A stretch of 64,000 bases of DNA from Aquificota bacterium. Lineage in GTDB: Bacteria; Aquificota; Aquificia; Aquificales; Hydrogenothermaceae. How positions within the stretch are numbered: the stretch's first letter is position 1; every line of letters starts with the position of its first letter. Of this stretch, positions 1 to 9,552 are shown piece after piece. Below the pieces are notes generated by a model. The model was not told the origin of the DNA, did not search any database, and was given only the letters and a program-made list of their open reading frames with translations. The position numbers and the translations under genes were made by a program. The stretch lies in the NCBI GenBank assembly GCA_013153635.1, contig JAADDZ010000003.1, positions 1 to 64,000 of the forward strand, written 5' to 3'.

Positions 1-2
1 TA

Positions 3-755
3 GAAAGAATTTCACCTGTTAAAATGAAAGTATTTAAAAATAGTGAAAACTTAGGCATTTCAAAAAATCTAAATAGGTTAATTAGCCTAGCAAAGGGAAA
101 CATAATATCATTTATGGCTTCTGATGATAGATATTATGGAAAAAAAACCTTTTCAGAAAATTTAGACAAATTAGCGAAGAACCCAAAAATTCAAGCAATT
201 TATACAGAAGGGTATATATGGAATGGAAAAGATTTCTTAGGTAAAGCACAAGGCAGAAAAGAGGTTTCTTATATAAAAGCGAGAAAATACAAAGAATTAT
301 TAGATTATATGCTTTCAAATGTACCACACTTATTGATACAAGGAGGCTTTTTTAGAAAAAGCCTTTTAGATAGTATAAAAGGATTCGACGAAAATCTAAA
401 AGCTGATGATTGGGTTTTAAATATTAAAATAATTAAATATATATTAAATAACAACTTAGAAATTATATACAATGAAGAAATATGTTTTCTATATAGGAAA
501 CATGAAAGCAATACAACAAAAGATTTAGATAAAATCTATAATTTAATCCAAGAGGTAATTATTTCCTATACTCCATTTAACAAAAAAAAATGTTTACTAG
601 CTAGGTTAAATTGGCGACACGGTAAAAGATTGTTAAAGTTTAGAAAATCATTTTCAGGTTTTAAATATATGTTTAGTGGCTTAGTTTCTTGCCCAACATA
701 TATATTTGCTGATATATTAGAATATATCCAAAAAAAACTTAATTTAAAAAAATAA
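3..755 (+). CDS. Glycosyltransferase family 2, 5' truncated by window edge
   Basis: C-terminal part of a GT-A fold glycosyltransferase acting in surface-polysaccharide assembly at the cytoplasmic face of the membrane. The frame stays open to the left edge, so the ATG at 24 is probably internal and the N-terminal nucleotide-binding strand lies outside the window. Visible family-2 signatures are ENLGISKNLN (donor-site asparagines), then AKGNIISFMASDD, where ASDD is the metal-binding DxD-like motif, and a later FDENLKADDW acceptor-side motif. A basic C-terminal segment could lie on the membrane. It is followed after 10 bp by a sulfotransferase gene in the same direction. The sugar specificity cannot be read from sequence. 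Confidence 0.85.
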   Translation, partial: ERISPVKMKVFKNSENLGISKNLNRLISLAKGNIISFMASDDRYYGKKTFSENLDKLAKNPKIQAIYTEGYIWNGKDFLGKAQGRKEVSYIKARKYKELLDYMLSNVPHLLIQGGFFRKSLLDSIKGFDENLKADDWVLNIKIIKYILNNNLEIIYNEEICFLYRKHESNTTKDLDKIYNLIQEVIISYTPFNKKKCLLARLNWRHGKRLLKFRKSFSGFKYMFSGLVSCPTYIFADILEYIQKKLNLKK

Positions 756-765
756 TTGATTAATT

Positions 766-1701
766 ATGAAAAAACCAAATTTTTTCGTAGTTGGTGCCGC
801 AAAAGCTGGTACCACTTCTATATATAATTATCTAAAACCTCACCCACAAGTATATGTTTCTCCCATAAAGGAACCAAATTTTTTCTCTACTGATATAAAT
901 CCAGAAAAATTTAGAAAAAATTATAAAAAAGAGATAGAAAAAGATTATGATAAATACTTTAAATATGGAGAAGAAAGTCATTTGACATTTATACGTGATT
1001 TAAATGATTATTTAAAGTTATTTGAAAAGGTAAGTACAGAAAAAGCTATAGGAGAGTTTAGTACGTCCTATCTTTATTCAAAAGTCGCGGCACAAAACAT
1101 AAAGGATTTTAACCCAGATGCCAAAATTATTATTGTCCTAAGAAATCCTATAGAGAGAGCCTTTTCTCACTATTTAATGGATTTAAAAATAGGATATACT
1201 AATCTATCTTTTTGGGAAGCTATTCAAAGAGATATAAACTCAAAGGAAAAAGAATGGGGAATTACACATTTGTATTTGGAATTAGGTCTGTATTACAAAC
1301 AGGTAAAAAGATATTTAAATACATTTGATAAATCTCAAGTTAAAATCTTTCTATTTGAAGAATTAAAAAACACAGAAGAGTTTGTTAAAGCTCTATACAG
1401 ATTCTTAGAAATAGATGGAAATTTACATTTCCCAGATACTTCAAAAGTATATAACAAGAGTAAAGTTCCAAAATATAAAAATCTGTATTTTTGGGCATCA
1501 AACTTGGGAATAATACGATTTTCACAAAAAATCTTCCCTACAGGACTAAAAAAAAGCATAAAAAATATTCTTTTCTCTTCTGAAAATCTACCAAAATTAA
1601 GTGTTAAAGAAAAGGAATTTTTAAAAGAGTATTATAAAAAAGATATTGAAAATCTTTCAAATCTAATAGATAAAGATTTGAATTTTTGGTTAAAGGTATG
1701 A
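766..1701 (+). CDS. Sulfotransferase (PAPS-dependent), probably carbohydrate-modifying
   Basis: Transfers sulfate from PAPS, probably to a sugar hydroxyl given its neighbours. The 5'-phosphosulfate loop is seen at residues 8-20 (VGAAKAGTTSIYNYL, with the catalytic-type Lys). The 3'-phosphate-binding motif is near residue 120-135 (IIVLRNPIERAFSHY, with Arg and Ser). The 311 aa length matches bacterial Sulfotransfer_1 proteins, and there is no signal peptide. Its TGA overlaps the ATG of the next glycosyltransferase (ATGA), indicating translational coupling. A sulfated exopolysaccharide or O-antigen is inferred; a lipid acceptor is the alternative. Confidence 0.88.
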   Translation: MKKPNFFVVGAAKAGTTSIYNYLKPHPQVYVSPIKEPNFFSTDINPEKFRKNYKKEIEKDYDKYFKYGEESHLTFIRDLNDYLKLFEKVSTEKAIGEFSTSYLYSKVAAQNIKDFNPDAKIIIVLRNPIERAFSHYLMDLKIGYTNLSFWEAIQRDINSKEKEWGITHLYLELGLYYKQVKRYLNTFDKSQVKIFLFEELKNTEEFVKALYRFLEIDGNLHFPDTSKVYNKSKVPKYKNLYFWASNLGIIRFSQKIFPTGLKKSIKNILFSSENLPKLSVKEKEFLKEYYKKDIENLSNLIDKDLNFWLKV

Positions 1702-2741
1702 AAAAAGTTTATATTGTGATACTAAACTATAATAATTGGGCTGATACAATTGAATGTTTAGAATCAGTTTTAAAGTCAGACTATCAAAACTATCAGATAA
1801 TATTGGTGGATAACAACTCTTCAGACTCTTCAGAATATTACTTAAAAAAATGGCTAAACGGAGAGTTATGTATTTGGACTAATCCTAATCATAAATTAAG
1901 AAATCTGTCTTTCCCTCCCTCGGAAAAACCTATTCCTTATATTTTCTATACTAGAAAAGAAATAGAAAACATGGGAAAAAATTTTGTAGAAAAAAGCGAA
2001 TCACACAGCTCTTATTCTACTAAATATCCAAACCCTATAATATTTATACAAACCCATGAAAATTTAGGATTTGCAGGGGGCAACAACGTAGGAATAAAAT
2101 ATGCGTTAGCAAAAGATGATTTTGAATATATATGGCTACTGAATAACGATACAGTGATAGAGAAAAATACTCTATCAAAACTTATAGAATGTGCAACTAA
2201 AAAAGAAAAAAATTACGGATTATTTGGAACAGCTTTACTATACTACGATGCTCCTGATAGAATTCAGGCATTAGGAGGAAAATTTAATAAACTCTTTGCT
2301 ACTTCTAAGCATATTTTTGCTTTCAAAAAATATGAGAATATAACAGATATTCCAAAATTTGATTATATAATAGGTGCTTCCCTATTAATGACAAGAGATT
2401 TTATTAAAAATGTAGGTCTTTTATCTGAAGATTATTTCATATATTATGAAGAGATAGATTTAGCATTTCGAGCAGAGAAAAAAGGTTATAAAATGTTCAT
2501 ATGTAAGGATAGTATTGTTTATCATAAAGAAAGTGTAACTATAAAAAAACAAGAAAAAAAATCTAGTGAATTTTCTGATTATTTCAGAATTAAAAATAGA
2601 ATTAAAGTAACTAGAAAATTTAATCCTATTTATTTACCTTTTGTATATGGTGGAATAACACTATCTATCGTTAAACGATTAAAAAGAAGACAGTATAAAC
2701 AGGCGTTTAATGCTTTAAAAATATTGCTGGGTATGAAGTAG
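1698..2741 (+). CDS. Glycosyltransferase family 2 (rhamnosyltransferase-like)
   Basis: GT-A glycosyltransferase with the N-terminal motif YIVILNYNNW, the LVDNNSSD segment, ENLGFAGGNN, and WLLNNDT as the DxD-like metal site. This arrangement (SVVIVNWN..., GGNNxG, NNDT) is characteristic of the rhamnosyltransferase-like subgroup. About 70 residues with no obvious family match lie between LVDNNSSD and the GGNN motif, so the core is interrupted by an insert. I chose the ATG at 1698, which overlaps the preceding TGA, rather than an in-frame TTG at 1686. The stop TAG overlaps the GTG of the next gene by one base. Confidence 0.88.
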   Translation: MKKVYIVILNYNNWADTIECLESVLKSDYQNYQIILVDNNSSDSSEYYLKKWLNGELCIWTNPNHKLRNLSFPPSEKPIPYIFYTRKEIENMGKNFVEKSESHSSYSTKYPNPIIFIQTHENLGFAGGNNVGIKYALAKDDFEYIWLLNNDTVIEKNTLSKLIECATKKEKNYGLFGTALLYYDAPDRIQALGGKFNKLFATSKHIFAFKKYENITDIPKFDYIIGASLLMTRDFIKNVGLLSEDYFIYYEEIDLAFRAEKKGYKMFICKDSIVYHKESVTIKKQEKKSSEFSDYFRIKNRIKVTRKFNPIYLPFVYGGITLSIVKRLKRRQYKQAFNALKILLGMK

Positions 2742-3994
2742 TGAGTAGAAACTTTTGGTTTATAGTCATAACTATAATGTTTATTTTAATGTCTTTTTCA
2801 ACGTTAAGATTTAACGTTGGTTTTGAAATTCGTTTTAATCAAGTGTTCATACTTGTAGTGTTTGTCTTAATCCTACTAAATGACCTAAAAAATAAAACCT
2901 TGAACCTAAAAATACTTTTATACATGTTTTTAGCTGGAATGCTCCTATCACTTATAAGTTTAAACTCTATATACTACAAAACTGGAGAATTAAAATTCAT
3001 AATAAAATATCTATTTGTATTTCCTGCAGTATTCTATGTGGGAAGCAGACTTATAGACATCTTAGGACCTAAAAATCTAATCAAAGCTATAGAAATTGCA
3101 GTTTTTATCTATTGTTTAGATGCTATAATCTTGTATTACTTTCCTATCCCTTCATTGATACACGATAGAGGTTCTTTAACAGGCTTCCAAGGTACATTTT
3201 GGGAAACTGTGTGGTTAGCTAAAGCTTTAATGTTATTTTTCATCGCTTCTATCTCTTTAAGATTTGATTTTAAGATATTTCCACGGAAAAAGATATATCT
3301 AGCAATGTTTTATTTATTTTTGATAATCAACATGATAATAACTAAAAGTAAAGCAATATGGGTAGGACTTATTAGTGTCATTATCACCAGTTTATTAGTA
3401 TATTGGTATTTTGTAATACTATCTTACAGAAGATTAACATCTACAAAATTCTTTCTATTTTTAAATATACCAAACACCCTAAAGCGATTAAATTTCAAGT
3501 ATATCTTTGGTTTAACAGTTTTAATCTTTGTAGTGTTATTTATATTTAACAATTTCGTTTTTGAAAAACCTATAGTATCTAAAGAGATGATTATGTGGAA
3601 GCTACAAGGAGAAAGAGGCAAAGCATTCAAAGTAGCTATTCAACTATTAGAACAAAGTAACTGGATAGGAGGATATGGATTTGGTTTTATAGAAAAATAT
3701 TTTTCTACATTCTATAGAGATACTATCGTTGGTCTAGGAAAAGGGGTTAATATGATTTTTAACTCTTTTTTAGATATATGGTTATCAGCAAGTATAGTTG
3801 GACTAGTATATATCCTCTCATTAATAGCTTTATCTTTTAGCCCTAGATATTTATTTACTATAAGTATTCCAGCTTACTTATTTGTAGTAGGTAATATATC
3901 CCCTTACATAGGTTCTGAATATTTTTGGTTATTTTTAGGTATATCCTATGGCATAAAACGGTACTCTTTTGAAGGATTACCTAAAGATGCATAA
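2741..3994 (+). CDS. O-antigen polymerase/ligase-like membrane protein
   Basis: A 417 aa polytopic membrane protein with about ten hydrophobic segments and a large extracytoplasmic loop around residues 270-330, the usual topology of Wzy polymerases and WaaL ligases. The loop holds a WIGGYGFGF-type stretch resembling the G-x-G motif of O-antigen ligase-like proteins. The start is GTG at 2741, overlapping the upstream stop. The end overlaps the next glycosyltransferase by 8 bp. Sequence alone does not separate polymerase from ligase. Its place among glycosyltransferases makes a polysaccharide role likely. Confidence 0.75.
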   Translation: MSRNFWFIVITIMFILMSFSTLRFNVGFEIRFNQVFILVVFVLILLNDLKNKTLNLKILLYMFLAGMLLSLISLNSIYYKTGELKFIIKYLFVFPAVFYVGSRLIDILGPKNLIKAIEIAVFIYCLDAIILYYFPIPSLIHDRGSLTGFQGTFWETVWLAKALMLFFIASISLRFDFKIFPRKKIYLAMFYLFLIINMIITKSKAIWVGLISVIITSLLVYWYFVILSYRRLTSTKFFLFLNIPNTLKRLNFKYIFGLTVLIFVVLFIFNNFVFEKPIVSKEMIMWKLQGERGKAFKVAIQLLEQSNWIGGYGFGFIEKYFSTFYRDTIVGLGKGVNMIFNSFLDIWLSASIVGLVYILSLIALSFSPRYLFTISIPAYLFVVGNISPYIGSEYFWLFLGISYGIKRYSFEGLPKDA

Positions 3995-5168
3995 GTTAGC
4001 ATTCATTGCAACATCATACATAAGGAAGTACGATGGAGTTTCTGTATATTCAGAAAATTTATTACAGCAACTCTTATACCAGATAGATAATATAAAAAGA
4101 GAAATAAAATTAGATATATTTGTTAGAGAAGATAGCTATGATTTATTAAAAGAAAGAATAATAATCCCAAAAGAAATAAACAGATATGCAAATATAAATT
4201 TTATTTCAGTAAGCGGAAAATCTTATCCTACCAGACTTTTAAAACTTACAGCAATGTTATATAAACGAGGTAAATATGACCTTGTATACATGCCCAATCC
4301 AATGCCAGTAATATTTACTCCCGGGAAAAAAATGAAAACAATACATGATTTTTCATTTAAGATAGCTCCAGAGTACTATTCAACTTTTGAAAAAATTTAT
4401 TCTGATTTTTTAAGAAAAATAGCGATAAAATTTGACGATGCTATTGGATACATATCTCAATCAACCAAAAAAGATTTTGAGAGATTTTATGGTATTACTG
4501 ACAAAGATAAAACTTTTATATACTTACCAAACGGAATACCTTTTAAGGTTCAAAAACAAGAAAGACCTTCAAAAGAAGACTTTGAAAAAAAATTTACACA
4601 AAAGAAGCTAAAAATCTTAATTGTTGGAAGAATTAATAGACACAAAGGTTTTGATAGAGTTCTAAGATTTGTAAAATACCTTGATTCTATCTCTAAAGAA
4701 GATAAACAATTTGAAAATATACAGATACATATTGTAGGAAAAAAAACGAAAGAAACTGATGAACTTTTAAATGATTATAAACCTCAAAATGTTCAGCTAA
4801 ATTTTCCCGGATTTATATCAGATGAAGAGCTAAATGTCTTATACAAAACCTCACATTTCTGTTTTTTTCTCTCCAGAAATGAAGGATATGGACTTCCATT
4901 AGTAGAAAGTTTATGGTTGAAAACCATACCCGTTCTATCTAATATACCGATATTCAGAGAAATTATGGAAGAAGACTATCCATTATTTGAAGATAAAAAT
5001 TTAGAAGAGAATATATATAAATTTATAAAAAATATATTTAACGAAAAAGACTATAGGGAAAAAATTTATAATCATATAGAAAAGGTTGTAAAAAAAGAAA
5101 AAAAAGGATACGAAATTGCGGCAAAAAATCTACTAAATTATATAGGATATACAAGGAATGAAAAATAA
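3987..5168 (+). CDS. Glycosyltransferase family 4
   Basis: GT-B fold transferase of the GT4 group. The N-terminal half contains YDGVSVYSENLL, the acceptor-side glycine region. The C-terminal half shows ILIVGRINRHKGFDRVL at about residue 205 and a donor-binding EGYGLPLVESLW, which supplies the E-x7-E pair typical of retaining GT4 enzymes. The ATG at 3987 was preferred to the in-frame TTG at 3969 because it begins at the conserved hydrophobic strand. It overlaps the preceding stop by 8 bp and the next gene by 11 bp, so the cluster reads as a tight operon. Confidence 0.9.
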   Translation: MHKLAFIATSYIRKYDGVSVYSENLLQQLLYQIDNIKREIKLDIFVREDSYDLLKERIIIPKEINRYANINFISVSGKSYPTRLLKLTAMLYKRGKYDLVYMPNPMPVIFTPGKKMKTIHDFSFKIAPEYYSTFEKIYSDFLRKIAIKFDDAIGYISQSTKKDFERFYGITDKDKTFIYLPNGIPFKVQKQERPSKEDFEKKFTQKKLKILIVGRINRHKGFDRVLRFVKYLDSISKEDKQFENIQIHIVGKKTKETDELLNDYKPQNVQLNFPGFISDEELNVLYKTSHFCFFLSRNEGYGLPLVESLWLKTIPVLSNIPIFREIMEEDYPLFEDKNLEENIYKFIKNIFNEKDYREKIYNHIEKVVKKEKKGYEIAAKNLLNYIGYTRNEK

Positions 5169-5919
5169 AGTATATATAGGTATAGTTTCCCACGGACATG
5201 ACAAAATAATAAAAGAAAATTTTAAAAACTTTCCACGAAAATTTAAAAATTTTGAGGTTAAATTAGGATTAATAGACAATATAAATTCAAAAGAATTAGA
5301 GAAATTTTGTAAAAAAGAAAATATCTATTACTATGCTGATAATAAAACACGAGGATACGGAGAAAACATAAACAAAATTTTTTCAATTTTAAATCCAAGA
5401 GATGAAGACATATTTATAGTTTGTAATCCGGACATATACATACCTCCTGAACAGCTTGAAAAAATCATAGATTATTTTTTAAAAGAGAAACCTGATTTAC
5501 TTGGGGTAAAAGTTTACACAAACAAGGAATTAACAAAGGTTAGCTCCCAAAATAGAACGTTTCCCTGTATTTTAGATTTTGTAATATCATTTTTAACAAA
5601 AAAACGCCCTTATATGAAAAACCCAGATATAAAGACCAATCCAGACTGGATTTCTGGCGCCTTTATGGTATGGAATGCAAAATCCTTTAGAGAATTAGGA
5701 GGATTTGACGAATCATATTTTATGTACTGTGAAGATATTGATATATGTTTTAGAGCCAAAAAACTTAATATGAAAATTGTCTATAACCCTAACTTTTACG
5801 TTGTACATGAATCTCAATTAGAAAGTAGGAAATTTTTATCCAAACATTTCTTGTGGCATGTTAATTCTATAGTAAAATTTATAATAAAAAATAAAAGGTT
5901 CTGTTTATTTAAAAGCTAA
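5158..5919 (+). CDS. Glycosyltransferase family 2
   Basis: A 253 aa GT-A glycosyltransferase. Seen are the first strand VYIGIVSHGH, the RGYGENINKIF loop in the position of the GGNN motif, FIVCNPD as the metal-binding DxD-like segment, and DWISGAFMVW plus GGFDESYFMYCEDID, the acceptor-site ED motif common to rhamnosyl- and galactofuranosyl-transferases. The ATG overlaps the end of the GT4 gene. It is shorter than typical, with no C-terminal membrane helix. Confidence 0.86.
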   Translation: MKNKVYIGIVSHGHDKIIKENFKNFPRKFKNFEVKLGLIDNINSKELEKFCKKENIYYYADNKTRGYGENINKIFSILNPRDEDIFIVCNPDIYIPPEQLEKIIDYFLKEKPDLLGVKVYTNKELTKVSSQNRTFPCILDFVISFLTKKRPYMKNPDIKTNPDWISGAFMVWNAKSFRELGGFDESYFMYCEDIDICFRAKKLNMKIVYNPNFYVVHESQLESRKFLSKHFLWHVNSIVKFIIKNKRFCLFKS

Positions 5920-5935
5920 TAAAATTTACATAGAA

Positions 5936-6727
5936 ATGAAAGCAAATAAAAAAATACTGATACTAACAAATCTATATTCTATAACAGGAGCATCTTCTTT
6001 AGCCTCTTTATTAAAAGAAAATCAAAACATAGTTGAAGTTATCACTGTACAAGGAACAATAAAGAAAAAAACCCCTACACAATTTTTAACATATGCTATA
6101 AAAAAAGAAGGAGTAAAATACTTATACAATAAGTTAAAATTAGGAACTAAAACAAAAATCAGAGCAAAGTTCTCCAAATTTATACACAATAATAACAACA
6201 ATGAAATTTATTACTCTATAAATGAAGTAAAAAAGATATACAACTTTAAACATAAAATCGTCAAGGATATAAATGACCCAAAAGTCATTGAACATATTAA
6301 AAATCTTGATATAGACTTGTTAATAAGTTTAAGCTTTTCCTATATAATAAAACCAGACATTTTACAAATTCCTAAAATAGCAAGTATAAACTTGCACAGG
6401 TCTTATTTACCAAAATATAGAGGATGTAATCCTGTATTCTGGGTTAGAGCATTTAAAGAAAAGGAGACTGGTTATACATTCCATTATCTAAATGAAGAGT
6501 TAGACAAAGGTGATATTATTTTTCAAGAAAAAATACCTTTGTATGAAAAAAACACAAATACTGATATAATGATAAGAATGTCAAAAAAGATTGTTAAAAC
6601 AATCAATCCTATTGTTAATTCAGTTATAGAAGGAACCGCTCCACGAATAAGGCAAAATGAAGAGGAAGCCTCATATTTTAAATGTCCTACAAAAGAAGAT
6701 AGGCTCAAATATAATATTTGGGATTGA
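5936..6727 (+). CDS. Formyltransferase-family protein (sugar N-formyltransferase-like)
   Basis: Contains the formyl_trans_N core in its C-terminal two thirds. INLHRSYLPKYRG carries the Asn and His of the N-x-H catalytic motif, and ELDKGDI carries the catalytic Asp. TGYTFHYL is the usual substrate-loop region. The family transfers a formyl group from N10-formyltetrahydrofolate. In a polysaccharide cluster, N-formylation of an amino sugar is the natural inference, as opposed to Met-tRNA (Fmt) or GAR (PurN). The Fmt C-terminal OB domain is absent, supporting a small-molecule substrate. It follows the preceding gene by 16 bp. Confidence 0.8.
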   Translation: MKANKKILILTNLYSITGASSLASLLKENQNIVEVITVQGTIKKKTPTQFLTYAIKKEGVKYLYNKLKLGTKTKIRAKFSKFIHNNNNNEIYYSINEVKKIYNFKHKIVKDINDPKVIEHIKNLDIDLLISLSFSYIIKPDILQIPKIASINLHRSYLPKYRGCNPVFWVRAFKEKETGYTFHYLNEELDKGDIIFQEKIPLYEKNTNTDIMIRMSKKIVKTINPIVNSVIEGTAPRIRQNEEEASYFKCPTKEDRLKYNIWD

Positions 6728-6760
6728 AACTTAATAAACCAGTGTGAGATTGTTATAGTA

Positions 6761-7294
6761 ATGAATAAAAAATTTAAAATTATTAAGCAGATATTGATAG
6801 GTATCTTTTCTGTATCATTTATAAAAGATATTGTCTACACGTTTGCATTTTACTTACTAAACAGAGTATATGGATTAGTAAAAGTCCACAAAGGTAAAAA
6901 CGTAAAAATAAGACCTTACACAATGCTTAGAGACCCAGAAAGAATATACATAGGAGATAACTCAACTATAGGAGCCTATAATGTACTATGGGCAGGAAAG
7001 GAAAAAGCTGTTATAAAAATAGGAAAAAATGTAATGACAGGTCCCTATGTAAAAATATTTGCCTTTAATCATGGAATAGAACTATCAGATACACCAATGA
7101 TAGAACAGCCAGTAGTAGAAAAGGACGTAATCATAGGAAACGACGTATGGATAGGAGCTGGTGCTATAATTCTTCCCGGCTGTAAGATAGGTGATGGGGT
7201 TGTTATAGCCGCCGGCGCTGTTGTAACAAAAGACATTCCAAGCAATGTTATTGTTGGTGGAATTCCTGCGAAAATAATAAAAAAAAGAGCATAA
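6761..7294 (+). CDS. Left-handed beta-helix (hexapeptide) acyltransferase
   Basis: A 177 aa hexapeptide-repeat acyltransferase of the WbbJ/CysE type. Repeated [LIV]-G-x4 turns are seen from about residue 55 ([51 protein letters not shown]). The loop histidine in KIFAFNHG is in the place of the catalytic His. A hydrophobic N-terminus may associate with the membrane. It probably O- or N-acetylates a sugar of the local polysaccharide. Confidence 0.9.
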   Translation: MNKKFKIIKQILIGIFSVSFIKDIVYTFAFYLLNRVYGLVKVHKGKNVKIRPYTMLRDPERIYIGDNSTIGAYNVLWAGKEKAVIKIGKNVMTGPYVKIFAFNHGIELSDTPMIEQPVVEKDVIIGNDVWIGAGAIILPGCKIGDGVVIAAGAVVTKDIPSNVIVGGIPAKIIKKRA

Positions 7295-7301
7295 GACGAC
7301 C

Positions 7302-8480
7302 ATGCAAAAAATTACAGACATTAATGTTATCTTCCTTGGGGCAGGTCCAACAGCTTTGGCAGGTATAAGAGAAGCAGGAGAAAATAAATTTAACACCTAT
7401 ACCATAGGTCTTTATCCATATGAAGTAGGTCTATACTCTAAATACACTAAAAAATTAGGGTATGCACACCCAGAAAAAGAACCAGAAAAATTACTAAATA
7501 TACTAAATAAATTCTATGGAGAAAATCCTAACTCTACGAATATATTAATACCTACTGGAGATGAATCCATTGAATTCCTATCTAAAAACAAAGAAAAATT
7601 AAAAGATAGATTTGTATACAGCTTGCTCCTATCAGATATAAGCGAGATTATTTTAAACAAAGAAAAATTTGCCCAAATATGTGAAAAATACAATATTCCT
7701 GCACCAAAAACTTGGACAAAAAACACAAACATACCCTTAGAAGAATGGGCTAAACAAGTAAAATATCCGTGTTTCATAAAACCTGTCTACTACCATAAAT
7801 GGGCAAAAATGTTTGGACTAAAAAAAGGTTTTTTAGTTAACTCAAACAAAGAATTAATAGAAACATATAATAATCTATATAATAAATTTAGTGAACTAAT
7901 TATCCAAGAAGTCATTCCCGGAGATGACTCAAATATCGTAGTTTTTAGTGCTAACTTTACAAAAGACAATGTAGAGCAAATCTTCACCGGAAGAAAAATA
8001 AGGCAGTACCCTGTAAATTTCGGAACAACTACTTGTGCTATATCAGAAAATATCGAGGAAATAAAAGAATACTCTATAAAACTGTTAACCTCTATCAAAT
8101 ATATAGGTGTTTGTGATGTAGAATTCAAATACGATTATAGGGACAATACCTACAAGATAATCGAAGTCAACGCAAGGATAGGAAGATGGTATAGATTAGT
8201 TACAAAATCAAGAAAAATACCATTAACCGCCTCTATACACTACCTAGCAAATACAAATACAAAATTGAAAGAAACCCAAGAAAAAGAAAATATCATATGG
8301 CTATTTCCTATAAGAGATATACCAGCTATATTAAAACAAGAGAACAAACTAAAAGCCATAAAATACTACTTTAAAAGAAATAAAGTTTGGTGTATCTTTG
8401 ATAAAAAAGACCCTTTACCTTTTCTGATGTATTTTTTCGAAATGGGATACAAATATATAAAATATAAAAAAGGAAAGTAG
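7302..8480 (+). CDS. ATP-grasp domain protein
   Basis: A 392 aa protein with ATP-grasp architecture. It has an N-terminal Rossmann-like preATP-grasp strand (VIFLGAGPTALAGIR), an ATP-binding Lys segment (YPCFIKPVYY), an adenine loop (LIIQEVIPGDDS), and a metal-site strand with Asp/Glu and Asn (GVCDVEFKYD, IIEVNARIGRW). The family forms amide or ester bonds from a carboxylate via an acyl phosphate. Here it may attach an amino acid or similar group to the polysaccharide or a precursor. The substrate is unknown; carbamoyl-phosphate-synthase-like and D-Asp-ligase-like proteins are the nearest groups I recognise. Confidence 0.82.
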   Translation: MQKITDINVIFLGAGPTALAGIREAGENKFNTYTIGLYPYEVGLYSKYTKKLGYAHPEKEPEKLLNILNKFYGENPNSTNILIPTGDESIEFLSKNKEKLKDRFVYSLLLSDISEIILNKEKFAQICEKYNIPAPKTWTKNTNIPLEEWAKQVKYPCFIKPVYYHKWAKMFGLKKGFLVNSNKELIETYNNLYNKFSELIIQEVIPGDDSNIVVFSANFTKDNVEQIFTGRKIRQYPVNFGTTTCAISENIEEIKEYSIKLLTSIKYIGVCDVEFKYDYRDNTYKIIEVNARIGRWYRLVTKSRKIPLTASIHYLANTNTKLKETQEKENIIWLFPIRDIPAILKQENKLKAIKYYFKRNKVWCIFDKKDPLPFLMYFFEMGYKYIKYKKGK

Positions 8481-8483
8481 TAC

Positions 8484-9509
8484 ATGCACAGCAAATTTCA
8501 AGATTCTCCAAATGTAAACTGGTTTTCCTTCCCAAGGAAAAAAGAAGATGAACCAAACTTTCCCAATGTAATAAAAACATTTATGGGAAGAGATGCCCTT
8601 AACATCTACTTGTGGAACATAAAACAAAAAAGGGAAACATTAACAGCTCTTATTCCTGCTTATATATGTAAGGAGGTTCCTGACCAATTTAAAAGAAATA
8701 GCATTGACATCAAATACTATGATTTGAAAAACTTTCAAATAACTGTAAATGATATAAAATCATCTTTAGATAAAAGTATCGATATATTTTATTTTGTTCA
8801 TTATTTTGGAATATACCAAAAGAATATAAAGGAAATAATAAAAACTGTAAAAAACATTAACCCTAATGCTATTATCATAGAAGATAGAGCCCATTATCTT
8901 AGCGATAAATATATATTACCTGAAGTTGATGCGGTCATTTATAGCTTTAGAAAACTCCTTCCTATACCTGAAGGTGGAGGTATTTATTCAAAACAAAAAC
9001 TTACATACCAAAAAAAACCTCGACTATACTCAAATTTTTTAGTGAGCCTTGTTTTGCTAAAAAAGAAAATATTCGGACATAACCCAAAATTTTCTCGTTC
9101 CAATGTAATGAAAGACACCTTAAAACCTTCTAATGAACTCTTACTTCCATCTAGTTTTTCTGAAAAAGTTATAAACCAATACAATATAGAAGAAGAAATA
9201 CAGTTCAGGAGAAAACTTTTTTATTTATGGAAAGAAAATATAGAAGAACTTGGAATAAAACCTGTTTTTAAAGAATTATCTGAAAAAGATATTCCACAAG
9301 GATTTCCAATCTATGTAGATAATGCACAGCATTTTTTTGAGAATATGTTAAAAAAGGGAATTTTTCTAAAAAGACATTGGGAATTGCCAAAATATATTGA
9401 AAAAGTAGCTCCTTTTTCTTATAATTTATCTAATAAAATAATTACCCTTCCTATTTATAAAGGTATTGAAAATAGAAATGTTATTTTTTTAAAAAATCTA
9501 TTAAAATAA
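8484..9509 (+). CDS. DegT/DnrJ/EryC1-like PLP aminotransferase-fold protein
   Basis: A 341 aa protein that I read as a divergent DegT-type aminotransferase. GRDALNIYLW matches the phosphate-cup start, IPAYICKEV the substrate loop, VHYFGI the segment before the PLP Asp, and IIEDRAH is the Asp-x-Ala-His cofactor motif. YSFRKLLPIPEGGGIY fits the lysine segment, normally S-F-x3-K-x4-GEGG. The lysine is present but offset in spacing, so catalytic competence is not certain. The start ATG is 3 bp after the ATP-grasp stop. It may transaminate a keto-sugar, or be a reactivated relative of unknown role. Confidence 0.68.
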   Translation: MHSKFQDSPNVNWFSFPRKKEDEPNFPNVIKTFMGRDALNIYLWNIKQKRETLTALIPAYICKEVPDQFKRNSIDIKYYDLKNFQITVNDIKSSLDKSIDIFYFVHYFGIYQKNIKEIIKTVKNINPNAIIIEDRAHYLSDKYILPEVDAVIYSFRKLLPIPEGGGIYSKQKLTYQKKPRLYSNFLVSLVLLKKKIFGHNPKFSRSNVMKDTLKPSNELLLPSSFSEKVINQYNIEEEIQFRRKLFYLWKENIEELGIKPVFKELSEKDIPQGFPIYVDNAQHFFENMLKKGIFLKRHWELPKYIEKVAPFSYNLSNKIITLPIYKGIENRNVIFLKNLLK

Positions 9510-9552
9510 AGAATAATTTACTAAAACTAAATAAAACACGGGAGAATTAAAG

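Noticed and set aside
7085-7396. 103-codon frame on the - strand across 7.1-7.4 kb
   Set aside because: Antisense to hexapeptide repeats of the acyltransferase, giving low-complexity sequence.
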